Shown here: positions 16,476-24,530 of the stretch, in pieces
How positions within the stretch are numbered: the first letter of the stretch is position 1
Layout: the number at the start of each line of letters is the position of its first letter
From: Planctomycetota bacterium
Lineage (GTDB): Bacteria > Planctomycetota > Planctomycetia > Planctomycetales > Planctomycetaceae
Length of the DNA: 36,545 nt
Assembly: GCA_018242565.1 (NCBI GenBank)
Contig: JAFEBR010000286.1
Location: 1 to 36,545 of the forward strand
Direction of reading: 5' to 3'
Position numbers and translations under genes: made by a program
Notes under the pieces: generated by a model
The model's database searches: none
Seen by the model: only the letters and a program-made list of their open reading frames with translations
Told to the model about the DNA's origin: nothing

Positions 16476-16504
16476 TTGTGATGGATTTGTAGATTTTGCA
16501 TACT
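16476..16504 (+). promoter_or_regulatory. Candidate sigma-70-type promoter for csrA
   Basis: TTGTGA (16476-16481) and CATACT (16499-16504) are separated by exactly 17 bp, each matching four of six consensus positions. The start point would be near 16511, giving a leader of about 80 nt that carries two further GGA triplets and then the Shine-Dalgarno AAGGAAGAG. Prediction from the sequence only. Confidence 0.35.
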
Positions 16505-16589
16505 TTGGCGCAAGATTCGCTCCCTAGTGGATCTCATTGAAATTGACGCGGAATGAGAATTCCAATCAGGCCCTTCAAGGAAGAGAAGC

Positions 16590-16799
16590 ATGCTGGTCTT
16601 AAGTCGCAAACTCGGCGAGAAAATCTGTATCGACGGCGGTATTGAACTGGAAGTTCTAGAGATCCGTGGGAACCGGATTCGACTGGGAATCTCCGCCCCC
16701 CAGGACTGCCGTGTGCTCCGTTCTGAATGTTGTCTTGGCGGGCCGGCAACGACGTCTGATGGTGCCGATGTCGATTGCCAGTTGGTTGGCCAAGGTTAG
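16590..16799 (+). CDS. csrA: CsrA/RsmA carbon storage regulator
   Basis: The 69-aa product is a clear CsrA: MLVLSRKLGEKICIDGG at the start, EVLEIRGNRIRLGISAP in the core, and the two RNA-binding residues of the family, Arg6 and Arg44. CsrA binds GGA-containing hairpins in mRNA leaders and blocks or stabilises translation. The start is supported by AAGGAAGAG just upstream, which itself contains a GGA. Unusual points are three cysteines around the second RNA-binding segment (DCRVLRSECC, residues 39-48) and a 20-residue tail after it. The gene stands alone between the MFS exporter and a long spacer. In many bacteria csrA lies by flagellar genes, but none is seen here. Confidence 0.92.
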   Translation: MLVLSRKLGEKICIDGGIELEVLEIRGNRIRLGISAPQDCRVLRSECCLGGPATTSDGADVDCQLVGQG

Positions 16800-16966
16800 T
16801 CGCGTCGGGAAACAGGGGCCCATCCACGTCTCGGCTGATCGCCACTCTGAGGTCTGATTCGCGTCATGGATCGGAGCCAGTCCCCGCATCAGTAAGGGCT
16901 GTTCGCATCTGCCTCCCTTCGGCGATCCCGATACCCCCTGTCATTTTCCCGCGCCTGAACGATGGT

Positions 16967-16991
16967 CGGGTCCCGAACTGTCCGGGACCCG
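16967..16991. terminator. Perfect 9-bp hairpin between csrA and the KduD-like gene
   Basis: CGGGTCCCG and CGGGACCCG flank the loop AACTGTC. On the plus strand TGTGTTTCTT follows, a weak T-rich tail. It lies 16 bp beyond the stop of the minus-strand dehydrogenase gene, and 167 bp after csrA on the plus strand, so it could close either transcript. Confidence 0.55.
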
Positions 16992-17007
16992 TGTGTTTCT
17001 TGGCGTG

Positions 17008-17769
17008 CTAGCGTGCCAGCCACCCACCGTCGATGGGAACGATGCTCCCGTGCATGTAGTTCGAAGCATCGGACGCCAGGTACACGACGAGTCCTTGGAG
17101 TTCTTCGGGCATGCCCCAGCGTCCGGCGGGAATCCGGTCGAGAATCTGCTGACCGCGCACCGGGTGGTACTTCAACGAACTGGCCATATTCGTCTCGAAA
17201 TAACCCGGGGCAATACAGTTCACGTTGATTCCGCGACTGCTCCAGGCGACCGCCAGTGATTTGGTCAGGCCGGCGAGCGCATGCTTGGCGGCGGCATACG
17301 CCGGGATGTTGAGTCCCCCTTCGAAGCTCATCACCGAACCAATGTTGATGATTTTCCCACGACCGCGCTCGAGCATCGGACCCGCGGCCTGTTGAGACAG
17401 ATCAAAAGCGGTGTTCAAGTGCACTTCCAGCAGGTCGCGCCATTCGTGATCGGGATACTCTTCCGGCGGAAAACGGGTACCGCTCCCGGCGTTATTCACC
17501 AGAATGTCCACGCGTCCCAGCACCGCACTGACCTTCTGCACGAGTCCCACCCGTTGTTGCGGATCACCCAGTTCGACTTTAAAGCCGGCAAAGCGTCGCC
17601 CCAGGGCTTCGACTTCCGCTTTCAGACTGGCGTCGTCCCCGGATCGCGAAACGCAGGCAATATCCGCCCCGGCCTGGGCCAGTCCGAGCGCCATGGCGCG
17701 CCCTAAACCCCGGCTGGCTCCGGTGACCAGTGCCACCCGCTGATCGAGTTTGAAAAGATCGAGAATCAT
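17008..17769 (-). CDS. kduD: SDR dehydrogenase, KduD-like (2-dehydro-3-deoxy-D-gluconate 5-dehydrogenase)
   Basis: This 253-aa short-chain dehydrogenase has the cofactor loop TGASRGLG (16-23), NNAG (92-95), and the catalytic residues Ser145, Tyr158 and Lys162 (YAAAK). Start and end are KduD-like: MILDLFKLDQRVALVTG, and at the end RIPAGRWGMPEEL followed by VPIDGGWLAR. KduD reduces or oxidises keto-deoxy sugars from pectin or uronate breakdown with NAD(H); close relatives act on gluconate-type substrates, so the exact reaction is not certain. It is cytoplasmic. No other uronate genes lie nearby. An SGNH-hydrolase frame runs into its first 191 bases in another frame. Confidence 0.85.
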   Translation of the reverse strand: MILDLFKLDQRVALVTGASRGLGRAMALGLAQAGADIACVSRSGDDASLKAEVEALGRRFAGFKVELGDPQQRVGLVQKVSAVLGRVDILVNNAGSGTRFPPEEYPDHEWRDLLEVHLNTAFDLSQQAAGPMLERGRGKIINIGSVMSFEGGLNIPAYAAAKHALAGLTKSLAVAWSSRGINVNCIAPGYFETNMASSLKYHPVRGQQILDRIPAGRWGMPEELQGLVVYLASDASNYMHGSIVPIDGGWLAR

Positions 17770-18673
17770 TTTGATCTGTCTGTTTAGAGGTATCAGAGTG
17801 CGAATCGCTCGCGGGGCGTGCCAGACGTTGATCGATCATCTGGTACATCGCCTGATGTCCGGCGGGTGATAAATGCAGACCGTCGATTGTGGCCGACGTT
17901 CCCCCCAACACGGCCGCGAAATACCGTTTGGGAATCAACGTCACCCGGTATTGCGCCGCCAGTCGCCGTTGCACATCACCGTAGCCGTTATAAAAGGGAG
18001 GCAGCGGAAGTTCCAGCATCAACACGGTGTTGTTCGCCCGGCAGACGATCGTCAGCAATCGTTGCAGGTCGCGTTCGAAATCGCGTGCACTCACGCCTCC
18101 CAGCAGATCATTACCACCAATTTCCAGGACTACGACGGCTTGTGAAAAATCGTGTCGCGCCAACAGTTTCGCGGCCGATCCGGCCTGGGCGCCACTGAAG
18201 GCCAGATTGTCCACCCGGCAACCACGGTGCCGGGCCAACAGGCCGGGCCAGGGTTCGCCACCCTCTGTGAAATCCGCCGCACTGAGTGAATCGCCCACGA
18301 CGATGAGGTGTTTCCGGTCGAACTCGCACGGCGGTGGTGTACGCTGGTACGAGAATTCCCACCCCACGCCGATCACTGCACATACCAGCCACGTCACCAG
18401 CGCCACGTGTTGTCGGCTGCGCTGCACCTGTGCTGTCAGCCGTTGTGTCAGATCCCACACCGCCAGCGTTGTCGCCCCAACGGCATAGAACCAAAACGGC
18501 AATGGCGTGGCGGACAAGACAATGCTGCAGACCGATAAAAGTAAGCCGAATCGAGCCAGCCGGCGAATTCGCGGGTGCCTGCCACAGTGAATCGCCAGGC
18601 AGCTAATGATCAGGCCGAGCGTCCCTGTGAAAAACGCCTGGCCACTGGCGAAGTGAAGGGCAATTGCGGACAT
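17579..18673 (-). CDS. SGNH/GDSL-type hydrolase with N-terminal membrane helices
   Basis: Residues 1-105 carry about three hydrophobic helices, then an SGNH esterase domain follows: block I VVGDSLS with Ser129, block III GGND (186-189), and block V DGLHLSP with Asp264 and His267, giving a complete catalytic set. It resembles small periplasmic arylesterase/lysophospholipase (TesA-type) enzymes, here anchored in the membrane. The domain ends near residue 285. The frame then runs on for about 80 codons with polar, Arg/Ser-rich sequence that overlaps the start of the dehydrogenase gene by 191 nt, a long overlap for two good genes. The stop may have been lost, or a frame error may exist near 17770-17830. 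The true C-terminus is uncertain. Confidence 0.8.
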   Translation of the reverse strand: MSAIALHFASGQAFFTGTLGLIISCLAIHCGRHPRIRRLARFGLLLSVCSIVLSATPLPFWFYAVGATTLAVWDLTQRLTAQVQRSRQHVALVTWLVCAVIGVGWEFSYQRTPPPCEFDRKHLIVVGDSLSAADFTEGGEPWPGLLARHRGCRVDNLAFSGAQAGSAAKLLARHDFSQAVVVLEIGGNDLLGGVSARDFERDLQRLLTIVCRANNTVLMLELPLPPFYNGYGDVQRRLAAQYRVTLIPKRYFAAVLGGTSATIDGLHLSPAGHQAMYQMIDQRLARPASDSHSDTSKQTDQNDSRSFQTRSAGGTGHRSQPGFRARHGARTGPGRGGYCLRFAIRGRRQSESGSRSPGATLCRL

Positions 18674-18951
18674 CCTGTAATCATACTGCGAACACGTTCG
18701 AGCCGGCGTAGTTTTTTACGCGTGGCTCGGCCAGATTGTCAGAACTCACAAGATGAGTCTGGTGTTCCAGATTCTCTCAGAGCCTCTTGAAGCCCCGGTT
18801 CGACAAAAGCCGACCTGTGCGTGTGGGTTCAGTACGCACGATCGCAAGTCACTGGCAACCTGTCGCGCCGGCAAAGTTCCTGTTAGCATGCGTCGGCTGG
18901 GGCCGGCCGTGACCACCCAGGCCGTTCCGATTCTCGTGCCGAGCCTTTGAA

Positions 18952-19374
18952 TTGCACACGTTTCATCCCGACCACGATACGATCTCCCTCGGGGTGCGTC
19001 AGCCCTGGATCGAGCTGATTCTGCGTGGCCACAAAACCATCGAAGTGCGGTCGCAAAACACCCAGGTGCGGGGCACGATTTATCTGTATTCGTCGCGAAA
19101 GTTTTCGGACATGCCTGTGGCACGCGTCGCGACCCGTGAATATCGTCTAGATCCCGAGACGCTGCCGCTGGGCCTGCTGGTGGGCAGCGTTGATCTCTGG
19201 AATTCACGACCCGCCGTGCCGGGCGACGCCTCGGCGGCCTGCGTTCCCGCCGAGTTGCTCGAGCAGCAATACGCCTGGGAACTGCGCAACCCCCGGCGGT
19301 TCCCGCAACCGGTCCCCGTCCGGTTTCTGCCCTATGGCGTGTGGTTCTATCCATTCCGCCGGCGCACCAGGTGA
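18952..19374 (+). CDS. ASCH domain protein
   Basis: The 140-aa protein matches the ASCH fold: SLGVRQPWIELILRGHKTIE, then EVRSQNTQVRGTIYLYSSRK, then a strand with GLLVGSVDLW and a closing YAWELRNPRRFPQPVPVRFL. ASCH proteins are PUA-related small beta-barrels expected to bind RNA or modified nucleosides. The start appears to be TTG at 18952: there is no in-frame ATG until residue 54, past the conserved core. The preceding stop TGA (18948-18950) lies directly upstream, which fits with this being the true beginning. No signal peptide. The 278 bp upstream of it hold no clear gene. The gene is convergent with the small membrane protein gene. Confidence 0.82.
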   Translation: MHTFHPDHDTISLGVRQPWIELILRGHKTIEVRSQNTQVRGTIYLYSSRKFSDMPVARVATREYRLDPETLPLGLLVGSVDLWNSRPAVPGDASAACVPAELLEQQYAWELRNPRRFPQPVPVRFLPYGVWFYPFRRRTR

Positions 19375-19397
19375 AAACGATCGCGGGCTGGCGCAGG

Positions 19398-19610
19398 TCA
19401 CGAAAACAGCGATCGTTTCGACCGCAGCCACCCAACTCCCTGAGCCAGCGACCAGAGACAGACCCCGACCAGGTTGCTCGTCGATTCGTCTTCGATCAGG
19501 GCCGGAGCGATGAAACGGATCGCCAGTCCCAGGACTGACACCATGACCACCCCGATCACGGCCATGCGTCCGCAGCGGATCAGCCAGGATGGTTTTGGGT
19601 CGTCATGCAT
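19398..19610 (-). CDS. Small membrane protein of unknown function
   Basis: A 70-aa frame starting MHDDPKPSWLIRCGRM has one strong hydrophobic helix (AVIGVVMVSVLGLAIRFIAP) and a second weaker one near the end (VGVCLWSLAQGVGWL), with a basic C-terminus. It is short and I recognise no family. The frame extends 19 codons upstream to 19667, but those residues are polar and basic. It stops 23 bp from the ASCH gene on the opposite strand. Coding is supported only by the helix layout and by its position between convergent genes. Confidence 0.45.
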   Translation of the reverse strand: MHDDPKPSWLIRCGRMAVIGVVMVSVLGLAIRFIAPALIEDESTSNLVGVCLWSLAQGVGWLRSKRSLFS

Positions 19611-19814
19611 GCGGCGATTTGACCTGCCATCGTTTTTTGGCCGGCATGTTGATCGGGTTTCATTCACGCGCTTCCATTGTGTCGCGGGCCATCAATTCGT
19701 GGAAGTCGGTTTAATCAGTGACGAGAGATGTGCCTGTCAGGGTACAGAAATCACGGGCCAGCAGTGGCTCGATTTGACCAGATGTCCGCACTGGCCTGAC
19801 CACCAAAAACAGAA

Positions 19815-19842
19815 CACCCGGCTTCGCTCACGAAGCCGGGTG
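19815..19842 (-). terminator. Rho-independent terminator of the DUF1573 gene
   Basis: CACCCGGCTTCG and its exact complement CGAAGCCGGGTG (12 bp) flank a 4-nt loop. On the minus strand the stem is followed by TTCTGTTTTTGG, a good T-run. It lies 75 bp beyond the stop of the DUF1573 gene, in the right orientation. Confidence 0.85.
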
Positions 19843-19916
19843 CGGGTTTAACGTTCAGATGTGATCTTCAGACCGCGTCGTTCTCCTCAAGACTCTTGCC
19901 TTAGAAACTTCGTGCC

Positions 19917-20939
19917 TTACTTCGTGGTCCCCGCGGTTTCGGTGGGGGCCACGACTTTGCCACGAGCCTGGAAGTTGACCGTTTCCGTCCGGCCGGCGAT
20001 CGTCACGGTGAACTGGTCGTCCAGAGCGACCGGGTCAGCCGGAGCGACAACCGTCAGCGGAATGACGTGGGTCTGGCGAGCTTCGGTCGGCAGGCGGACT
20101 TCGAAGACCCCCTGCAGTTTCGCACTTTCGATCTTTTCGATCAGGAAGGGCTTCTTGCCGCGGACCACGATGTTGACCACCTTGCGTTCACCCGGCTTGA
20201 GGGTGCTGAACGACACCACGTCGGGATTGACCATGTACTCGGCATCGACATGAGCCGAAACCAGCACCGGCACGTTCGGGTTGCCCGAGTCATCGGTGAC
20301 GAGGGTGATCTGCTCGCGGAGATCTCCCACCGGCGCCGAACCCTTGACCTTAACGGTCAGGGTGTAGTTCACGGTGCCGCCACCACGCCGGGTTTCGACA
20401 GCTTTCGCCTCGAGGTTCGGGTTCTTGCTGACGACGTTCTTGATTTTCCAGTCGCTGCGGCCGGCATAGGCCACGTCGATCTTGTATTCCTTTTCTTCGC
20501 CCTGGGTGATCGGAGCGAAATCCGCGGCACCCGGCGTCAGCACCACGTCGGTGCGGATGTAGGCATGAATGGGAATTCGCACTTCGGCAGGCTGCGGCTG
20601 ATCGATGACGATCGTCACGGCCGAGTCTTTCTGGTGCGAGAACTTACGGGTATCCATCGCGATTTCGATGTAGGCCGTTTCCCGGCTGGCCAGCGTGTCT
20701 TTCGACAGTTTGGCTTCGGTGCAGCCGCAGCTCTTGGCGATGCTGGCGATGTGCACCGGGTCTCTGTACAGATTCGTGATCTTGATGCGCGTCCGGGTGT
20801 CGGCGCCCTTGGCGACCACTCCGAAATCGTGTTCGCGCTTTTCGAACATCTTTTCAGCCCATTCCTGAGCAAACGCGCGGCCGCCGCCCACCGCGACGAT
20901 CACCCCCACTAACAGCATTTGTACCGTCTTGATTTTCAT
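19917..20939 (-). CDS. DUF1573 family exported protein
   Basis: The 340-aa protein has a signal peptide (VQMLLVGVIVAVGGGRAFAQ) and a first DUF1573 domain (about 30-125) with EHDFGVVAKGADTRTRIKIT, NLYRDPVHIASIAKSCGCTEA and ETAYIEIAMDTRKFSHQKDS. Such domains are immunoglobulin-like (MSP/ASPM type). Two or more further beta-sandwich regions follow, including TVKVKGSAPVGDLREQITLV and VVSFSTLKPGERKVVNIVVR. It should be periplasmic or surface-located; a binding or structural role is likely, enzymatic activity unlikely. A strong ribosome site, AAGGGGAG, stands before the ATG. Confidence 0.9.
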   Translation of the reverse strand: MKIKTVQMLLVGVIVAVGGGRAFAQEWAEKMFEKREHDFGVVAKGADTRTRIKITNLYRDPVHIASIAKSCGCTEAKLSKDTLASRETAYIEIAMDTRKFSHQKDSAVTIVIDQPQPAEVRIPIHAYIRTDVVLTPGAADFAPITQGEEKEYKIDVAYAGRSDWKIKNVVSKNPNLEAKAVETRRGGGTVNYTLTVKVKGSAPVGDLREQITLVTDDSGNPNVPVLVSAHVDAEYMVNPDVVSFSTLKPGERKVVNIVVRGKKPFLIEKIESAKLQGVFEVRLPTEARQTHVIPLTVVAPADPVALDDQFTVTIAGRTETVNFQARGKVVAPTETAGTTK

Positions 20940-21610
20940 GAATTTCTCCCCTTGAAGTCAAACTTGGCGATTCTCGCAATGCGACCGGCCCGCACGCCAT
21001 GTTGCAAACATTCGTCTCCCGTCCGGGGAAACAACTGCGGACACTTCCGAGCGTGTGAGAGCGTGTGAACAATTCGCCGCCGCACACCAGAATGTAACTG
21101 ATGAAATCGCGACGCATGGCGCGAGTTCAATTTTTTTCTTGAAATCAGCCGCGTGACCCGACAGCCTCTGCCGAACTCACGGACCGCGAAGACGCGCCCG
21201 ATCTGGCAAGGTGTGTCGGCCAAGATCTTCTGGCCGCTTACAACGATCGCATCTGGCCACCTGACGCCAGGCTGGACCTCGGGAAAACGGCACGCAGTGT
21301 TCCCGCTGCCTTCCCGAAGGAATGCCCAATCCTGTCCGCTCGTGTCCGTAGGACCCACGGTAGCACCCACAACCGCCACAGTCGGCAACCTCCTGTTGCC
21401 TGAAATTCGGAATTGCGCCGAATTCGCCGCGAATACCGCAACAAACCCGACTTCGCAATTCCCCCCCCCAGCCTGCCTCTGCCCGTTACGGTATTCCGGA
21501 GAATTGGGAAAGTCAATCCGGACAGACTGTTCCGACTGCACCCCCGCTGCGAATTTTCGGGGAAAACCACTCCGCGACCCTGCCTTGCCGACTGGTGTTC
21601 CACACGCGGC
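20940..21610. other. Intergenic region without a convincing gene
   Basis: About 670 bp between the DUF1573 start and the end of the broken methyltransferase gene. Open frames exist on both strands, but their translations are Arg/Pro/Ser-rich, lack domains and look like chance frames of GC-rich DNA. It contains the DUF1573 promoter region and ribosome site, and a small hairpin GGCAAC-ctcct-GTTGCC near 21393-21409. I see nothing else I can support. Confidence 0.5.
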
Positions 21611-22408
21611 TCAACCGCCAGGATGGCGCTGCCGGGTCGCTTCGTAGCAGAAAATCGCGGCGGCGGCCGCCGCGTTCAGTGACCCTGCCTCGGGGGCGAT
21701 CGGAATTCGCGCCAGCCGATCGCAACACGCCAGTAACTCGGGACGCAGGCCCGTACCTTCGTTACCGATGACGATCGCCACGGACTACAAAAAATCGCAG
21801 TCGGTCAACGTTTCAGTGGCCTTCTCGCTGGCGCCAATCAGCGGGATGCCCCGTTCATTCAAGGTTTTGGTGAGCGACACCAGGTCGGCCACCTGGGCAA
21901 TTGGCACGCGGTTGATCACCCCGGCTGAACTGCGGGCCACCATACTGGTGACAGCGACCTGCCGTTCGGTGCCAATGAAAACGCCCGTAACCGAAAAGGC
22001 AGCCGCCGATCGCAGCATAGCCCCGAAGTTATACGGATCCTGAATCGCATCCAGAATCAGAAACAGCGGGTGGGCGGGTGGGCAGTCGAGCAGGTCCGCG
22101 GCGGTCGCGTACGGGAAGGCGCCCACTTTGGCGAGGTACCCCTGATGCTCGGACGTCTGCCCCAGGCGGTCGACGACCTCCCGCGGCACGATCTGCAGGG
22201 GAATTCCCAAGGTTTGGCCGCGGGCACAGGCTTCCGCCAATTGGTCCGGCGGCAGCGACTCAGACAGATACAATTCCAGGATCGGCCAACGGCCCACGGC
22301 CAGCGTATCTCGCACGAGATTCCGGCCCCAGATCCACGACCGAGCGTGGCTCCCCAGCAGCGAGGGCTGTTTGTGTTTGCGTTTCCCGCGGCGCGATCGT
22401 TCAACCAT
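21611..22408 (-). pseudogene. RlmB/TrmH-type (SpoU) rRNA 2'-O-methyltransferase interrupted by an in-frame amber codon
   Basis: From the ATG at 22408 the frame encodes a basic tail, then a SpoU substrate-binding domain (SWIWGRNLVRDTLAVGRWPI, then a segment ending in SEHQGYLAKVG) and SpoU motif 1, LDAIQDPYNFGAMLRSAAAF. After residue 207 (CDFL) a TAG appears at 21785-21787. The same frame continues directly with SVAIVIGNEGTGLRPELL (motif 2) and EAGSLNAAAAAIFCYEA (motif 3), ending TRQRHPGG at TGA 21611-21613. Nothing else is damaged and no shift is needed. The knot needs motifs 2 and 3 for S-adenosylmethionine binding, so the truncated 207-aa product should be inactive. One substitution, a sequencing error or stop-codon readthrough would explain it. 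It is divergent from uup with 62 bp between starts. Confidence 0.85.
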
Positions 22409-22470
22409 AGTTCGAAATTATGCCCGCCGGCCGTTTGATTCGCCAGATCGTCAGCCACTAGAATCCCCGC

Positions 22471-24354
22471 ATGTCCTGGTTACGCGTCAAGAATTTGTGT
22501 TTCAGTTATGGCGGCCGAGATCTTCTGCATGAACTCAGCTTCGAGATTCATGCCGGAGAACGCATCGGTCTGCTGGGACGAAACGGAGCCGGCAAGTCGA
22601 CCCTCATGAAGTTGTTGGGGGGCGAGTTGCGACCTGATGACGGGGAAATCGAGTGCGAGGCCGGAATTCGTCTGGCCCGACTCGCTCAGGAAGTTCCCGC
22701 CGGGGCCGATCAGACCGTGTTCGAAGAGGTCGCTGCCGGGTTGGGCGAGCAGGGAATTCTGATCGGCCGTATCCACCGTCTCGCCCAGGAACTGGCTCTG
22801 CATCCTGATTCGGCAGGGCAGGCTGAACTCGACCGTTTGCAGCATACGCTCGACCACGACACCGGCTGGAAACTGCAGCAGCAGGTCGAATCGGTCCTGG
22901 GGCGCATGGGGCTACCGGCGCAGGTCAAATTCGAAACCTTGTCGTCGGGTATGAAACGCCGCGTGCTGCTCGCCCAGGCCCTGGCCAGTGCACCTCACAT
23001 TCTGCTGCTCGACGAACCCACGAACCATCTCGACGTCGAGTCCATTACCTGGCTCGAAGATTTTCTGTTGCGCGAAGGGCTGACGCTGGTCTTCGTGACC
23101 CACGATCGCATGTTTCTGCAGCGCCTGGCCAACCGCATCATTGAGGTCGAACGGGGACGGCTGTTTGACTGGACCTGCGACTACCAGACCTTTCAAGCTC
23201 GCAAGGCCGAGATGCTGGCTGCCGAGGCCAAGCAGGAAGAACTCTTCGATAAAAAACTGGCTGTCGAAGAAGTTTGGATTCGAAAAGGGATCGAAGCCCG
23301 CCGCACCCGGAATATGGGACGTGTCCGTGCACTCGAATCGATGCGCGTCGCGCGCCGAGACCGCCAGTCGGGCGCCGGCAACGTCCGCATGTCCACCCAG
23401 GAAGCCGAGCGCTCGGGCAACCTCGTGCTCGATGCCCGGAACCTCTCGGTCAGCTTCGCCGGCCGACCGGTGCTCCGTGATGTGAATGTCACCATTTACC
23501 GTGGCGACAAAATCGGCATTCTCGGCCCCAATGGATCGGGCAAAACGACGCTGCTCCGCACGCTCCTGGGAGAGCAGGCTCCCGATGCGGGCACGGTGCG
23601 CCTGGGGACCAACCTGCAAGTGGCCTATTTCGATCAGTTGCGCGAACAATTGAACGAAGACCAGGCCGCCTGGGAAAATGTCGCCGACGGTAAAGATCAG
23701 GTTGTCGTCAACGGCAAGGCCCGCCACATCATGGGCTACCTGAGCGACTTTCTGTTTTCCGGGGAACGCGCCCGCAGCCTGGTGCGGTATCTCTCCGGGG
23801 GGGAACGAAATCGCCTGCTGCTGGCACGGATGTTCACTCGCCCCGCCAACCTGCTCGTGCTCGACGAGCCGACCAACGATCTCGATGCCGAGACGCTGGA
23901 ATTGCTCGAAGAACTGCTCGTCGAGTACACCGGGACCATCTTGCTGGTCAGCCACGATCGGGCATTTTTGAACAACGTCGTGACCAGTACGCTGGTCTTC
24001 GAAGGCGAGGGGCGCGTCAAGGAATACGCGGGTGGCTACGATGACTGGCTCCGTCAACGGGCCCCCGTCGCCGCCGTCGAGGCAGCACCCGTGCGCAAGC
24101 CCGAACCGCCGCGCGAGGCGAAAGCCAAGCCCCGTAAATTGTCGTACAAAGAACAACGGGAATTGGAGAGTCTCCCCGAATTGATCGAGACGCTGGAAAC
24201 CGAAGAGTCTCAACTTCAGCAACGCTTCGCCGAGCCGGGGTTTTATCAGCAGGCGGGCACCGAGATCGCCAAGGTCACCAGTCGCCTCGCAGAGATTCAC
24301 ACAGAATTGCAGCAGGCTTATGCCCGGTGGGAAGCCCTGGATGAACTGAAGTAA
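22471..24354 (+). CDS. uup: ABC-F family ATPase, Uup-like
   Basis: The 627-aa protein has two ABC domains in one chain and no membrane helices, the ABC-F arrangement. Domain 1: Walker A GRNGAGKS (36-43), signature LSSGMKRR (157-164), Walker B ILLLDEPTNHLD (177-188). A basic linker with EEVWIRKGIEARRTRNMGRV follows. Domain 2: GPNGSGKTT (about 350), LSGGERNRLLLARMF and LLVLDEPTNDLD. The C-terminal 75 residues, starting KLSYKEQRELESLPELIE and rich in heptads, form the coiled coil typical of Uup, which binds DNA in Escherichia coli; ABC-F proteins act on ribosomes or nucleic acids. The ATG has no marked ribosome site. Divergent from the broken rRNA methyltransferase gene. Confidence 0.92.
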   Translation: MSWLRVKNLCFSYGGRDLLHELSFEIHAGERIGLLGRNGAGKSTLMKLLGGELRPDDGEIECEAGIRLARLAQEVPAGADQTVFEEVAAGLGEQGILIGRIHRLAQELALHPDSAGQAELDRLQHTLDHDTGWKLQQQVESVLGRMGLPAQVKFETLSSGMKRRVLLAQALASAPHILLLDEPTNHLDVESITWLEDFLLREGLTLVFVTHDRMFLQRLANRIIEVERGRLFDWTCDYQTFQARKAEMLAAEAKQEELFDKKLAVEEVWIRKGIEARRTRNMGRVRALESMRVARRDRQSGAGNVRMSTQEAERSGNLVLDARNLSVSFAGRPVLRDVNVTIYRGDKIGILGPNGSGKTTLLRTLLGEQAPDAGTVRLGTNLQVAYFDQLREQLNEDQAAWENVADGKDQVVVNGKARHIMGYLSDFLFSGERARSLVRYLSGGERNRLLLARMFTRPANLLVLDEPTNDLDAETLELLEELLVEYTGTILLVSHDRAFLNNVVTSTLVFEGEGRVKEYAGGYDDWLRQRAPVAAVEAAPVRKPEPPREAKAKPRKLSYKEQRELESLPELIETLETEESQLQQRFAEPGFYQQAGTEIAKVTSRLAEIHTELQQAYARWEALDELK

Positions 24355-24530
24355 CCCGATTCAGCCGTTGGTTCGCAAGTGAGCGTCTGCCTCGGCTCAA
24401 TGGATAGGACGTGGTTGTTAGGAAGTGGCGAACTCAGAGAAGGCTCGACATTCGAGCGGCTGTTGCGGCGATTTCTGACGCGCACGACACACCAGATTCA
24501 AGACATCATGAACCCCAGGGAGCGAATCAG

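Noticed and set aside
20936..21541. A 201-codon minus-strand frame and a 164-codon plus-strand frame in the 670-bp gap
   Set aside because: Both lack domains, signals or a ribosome site and look like chance frames of GC-rich sequence.
22912..24300. A 462-codon minus-strand frame inside uup
   Set aside because: It is the antisense of a textbook ABC-F gene. Its composition is as expected from reading that gene backwards.
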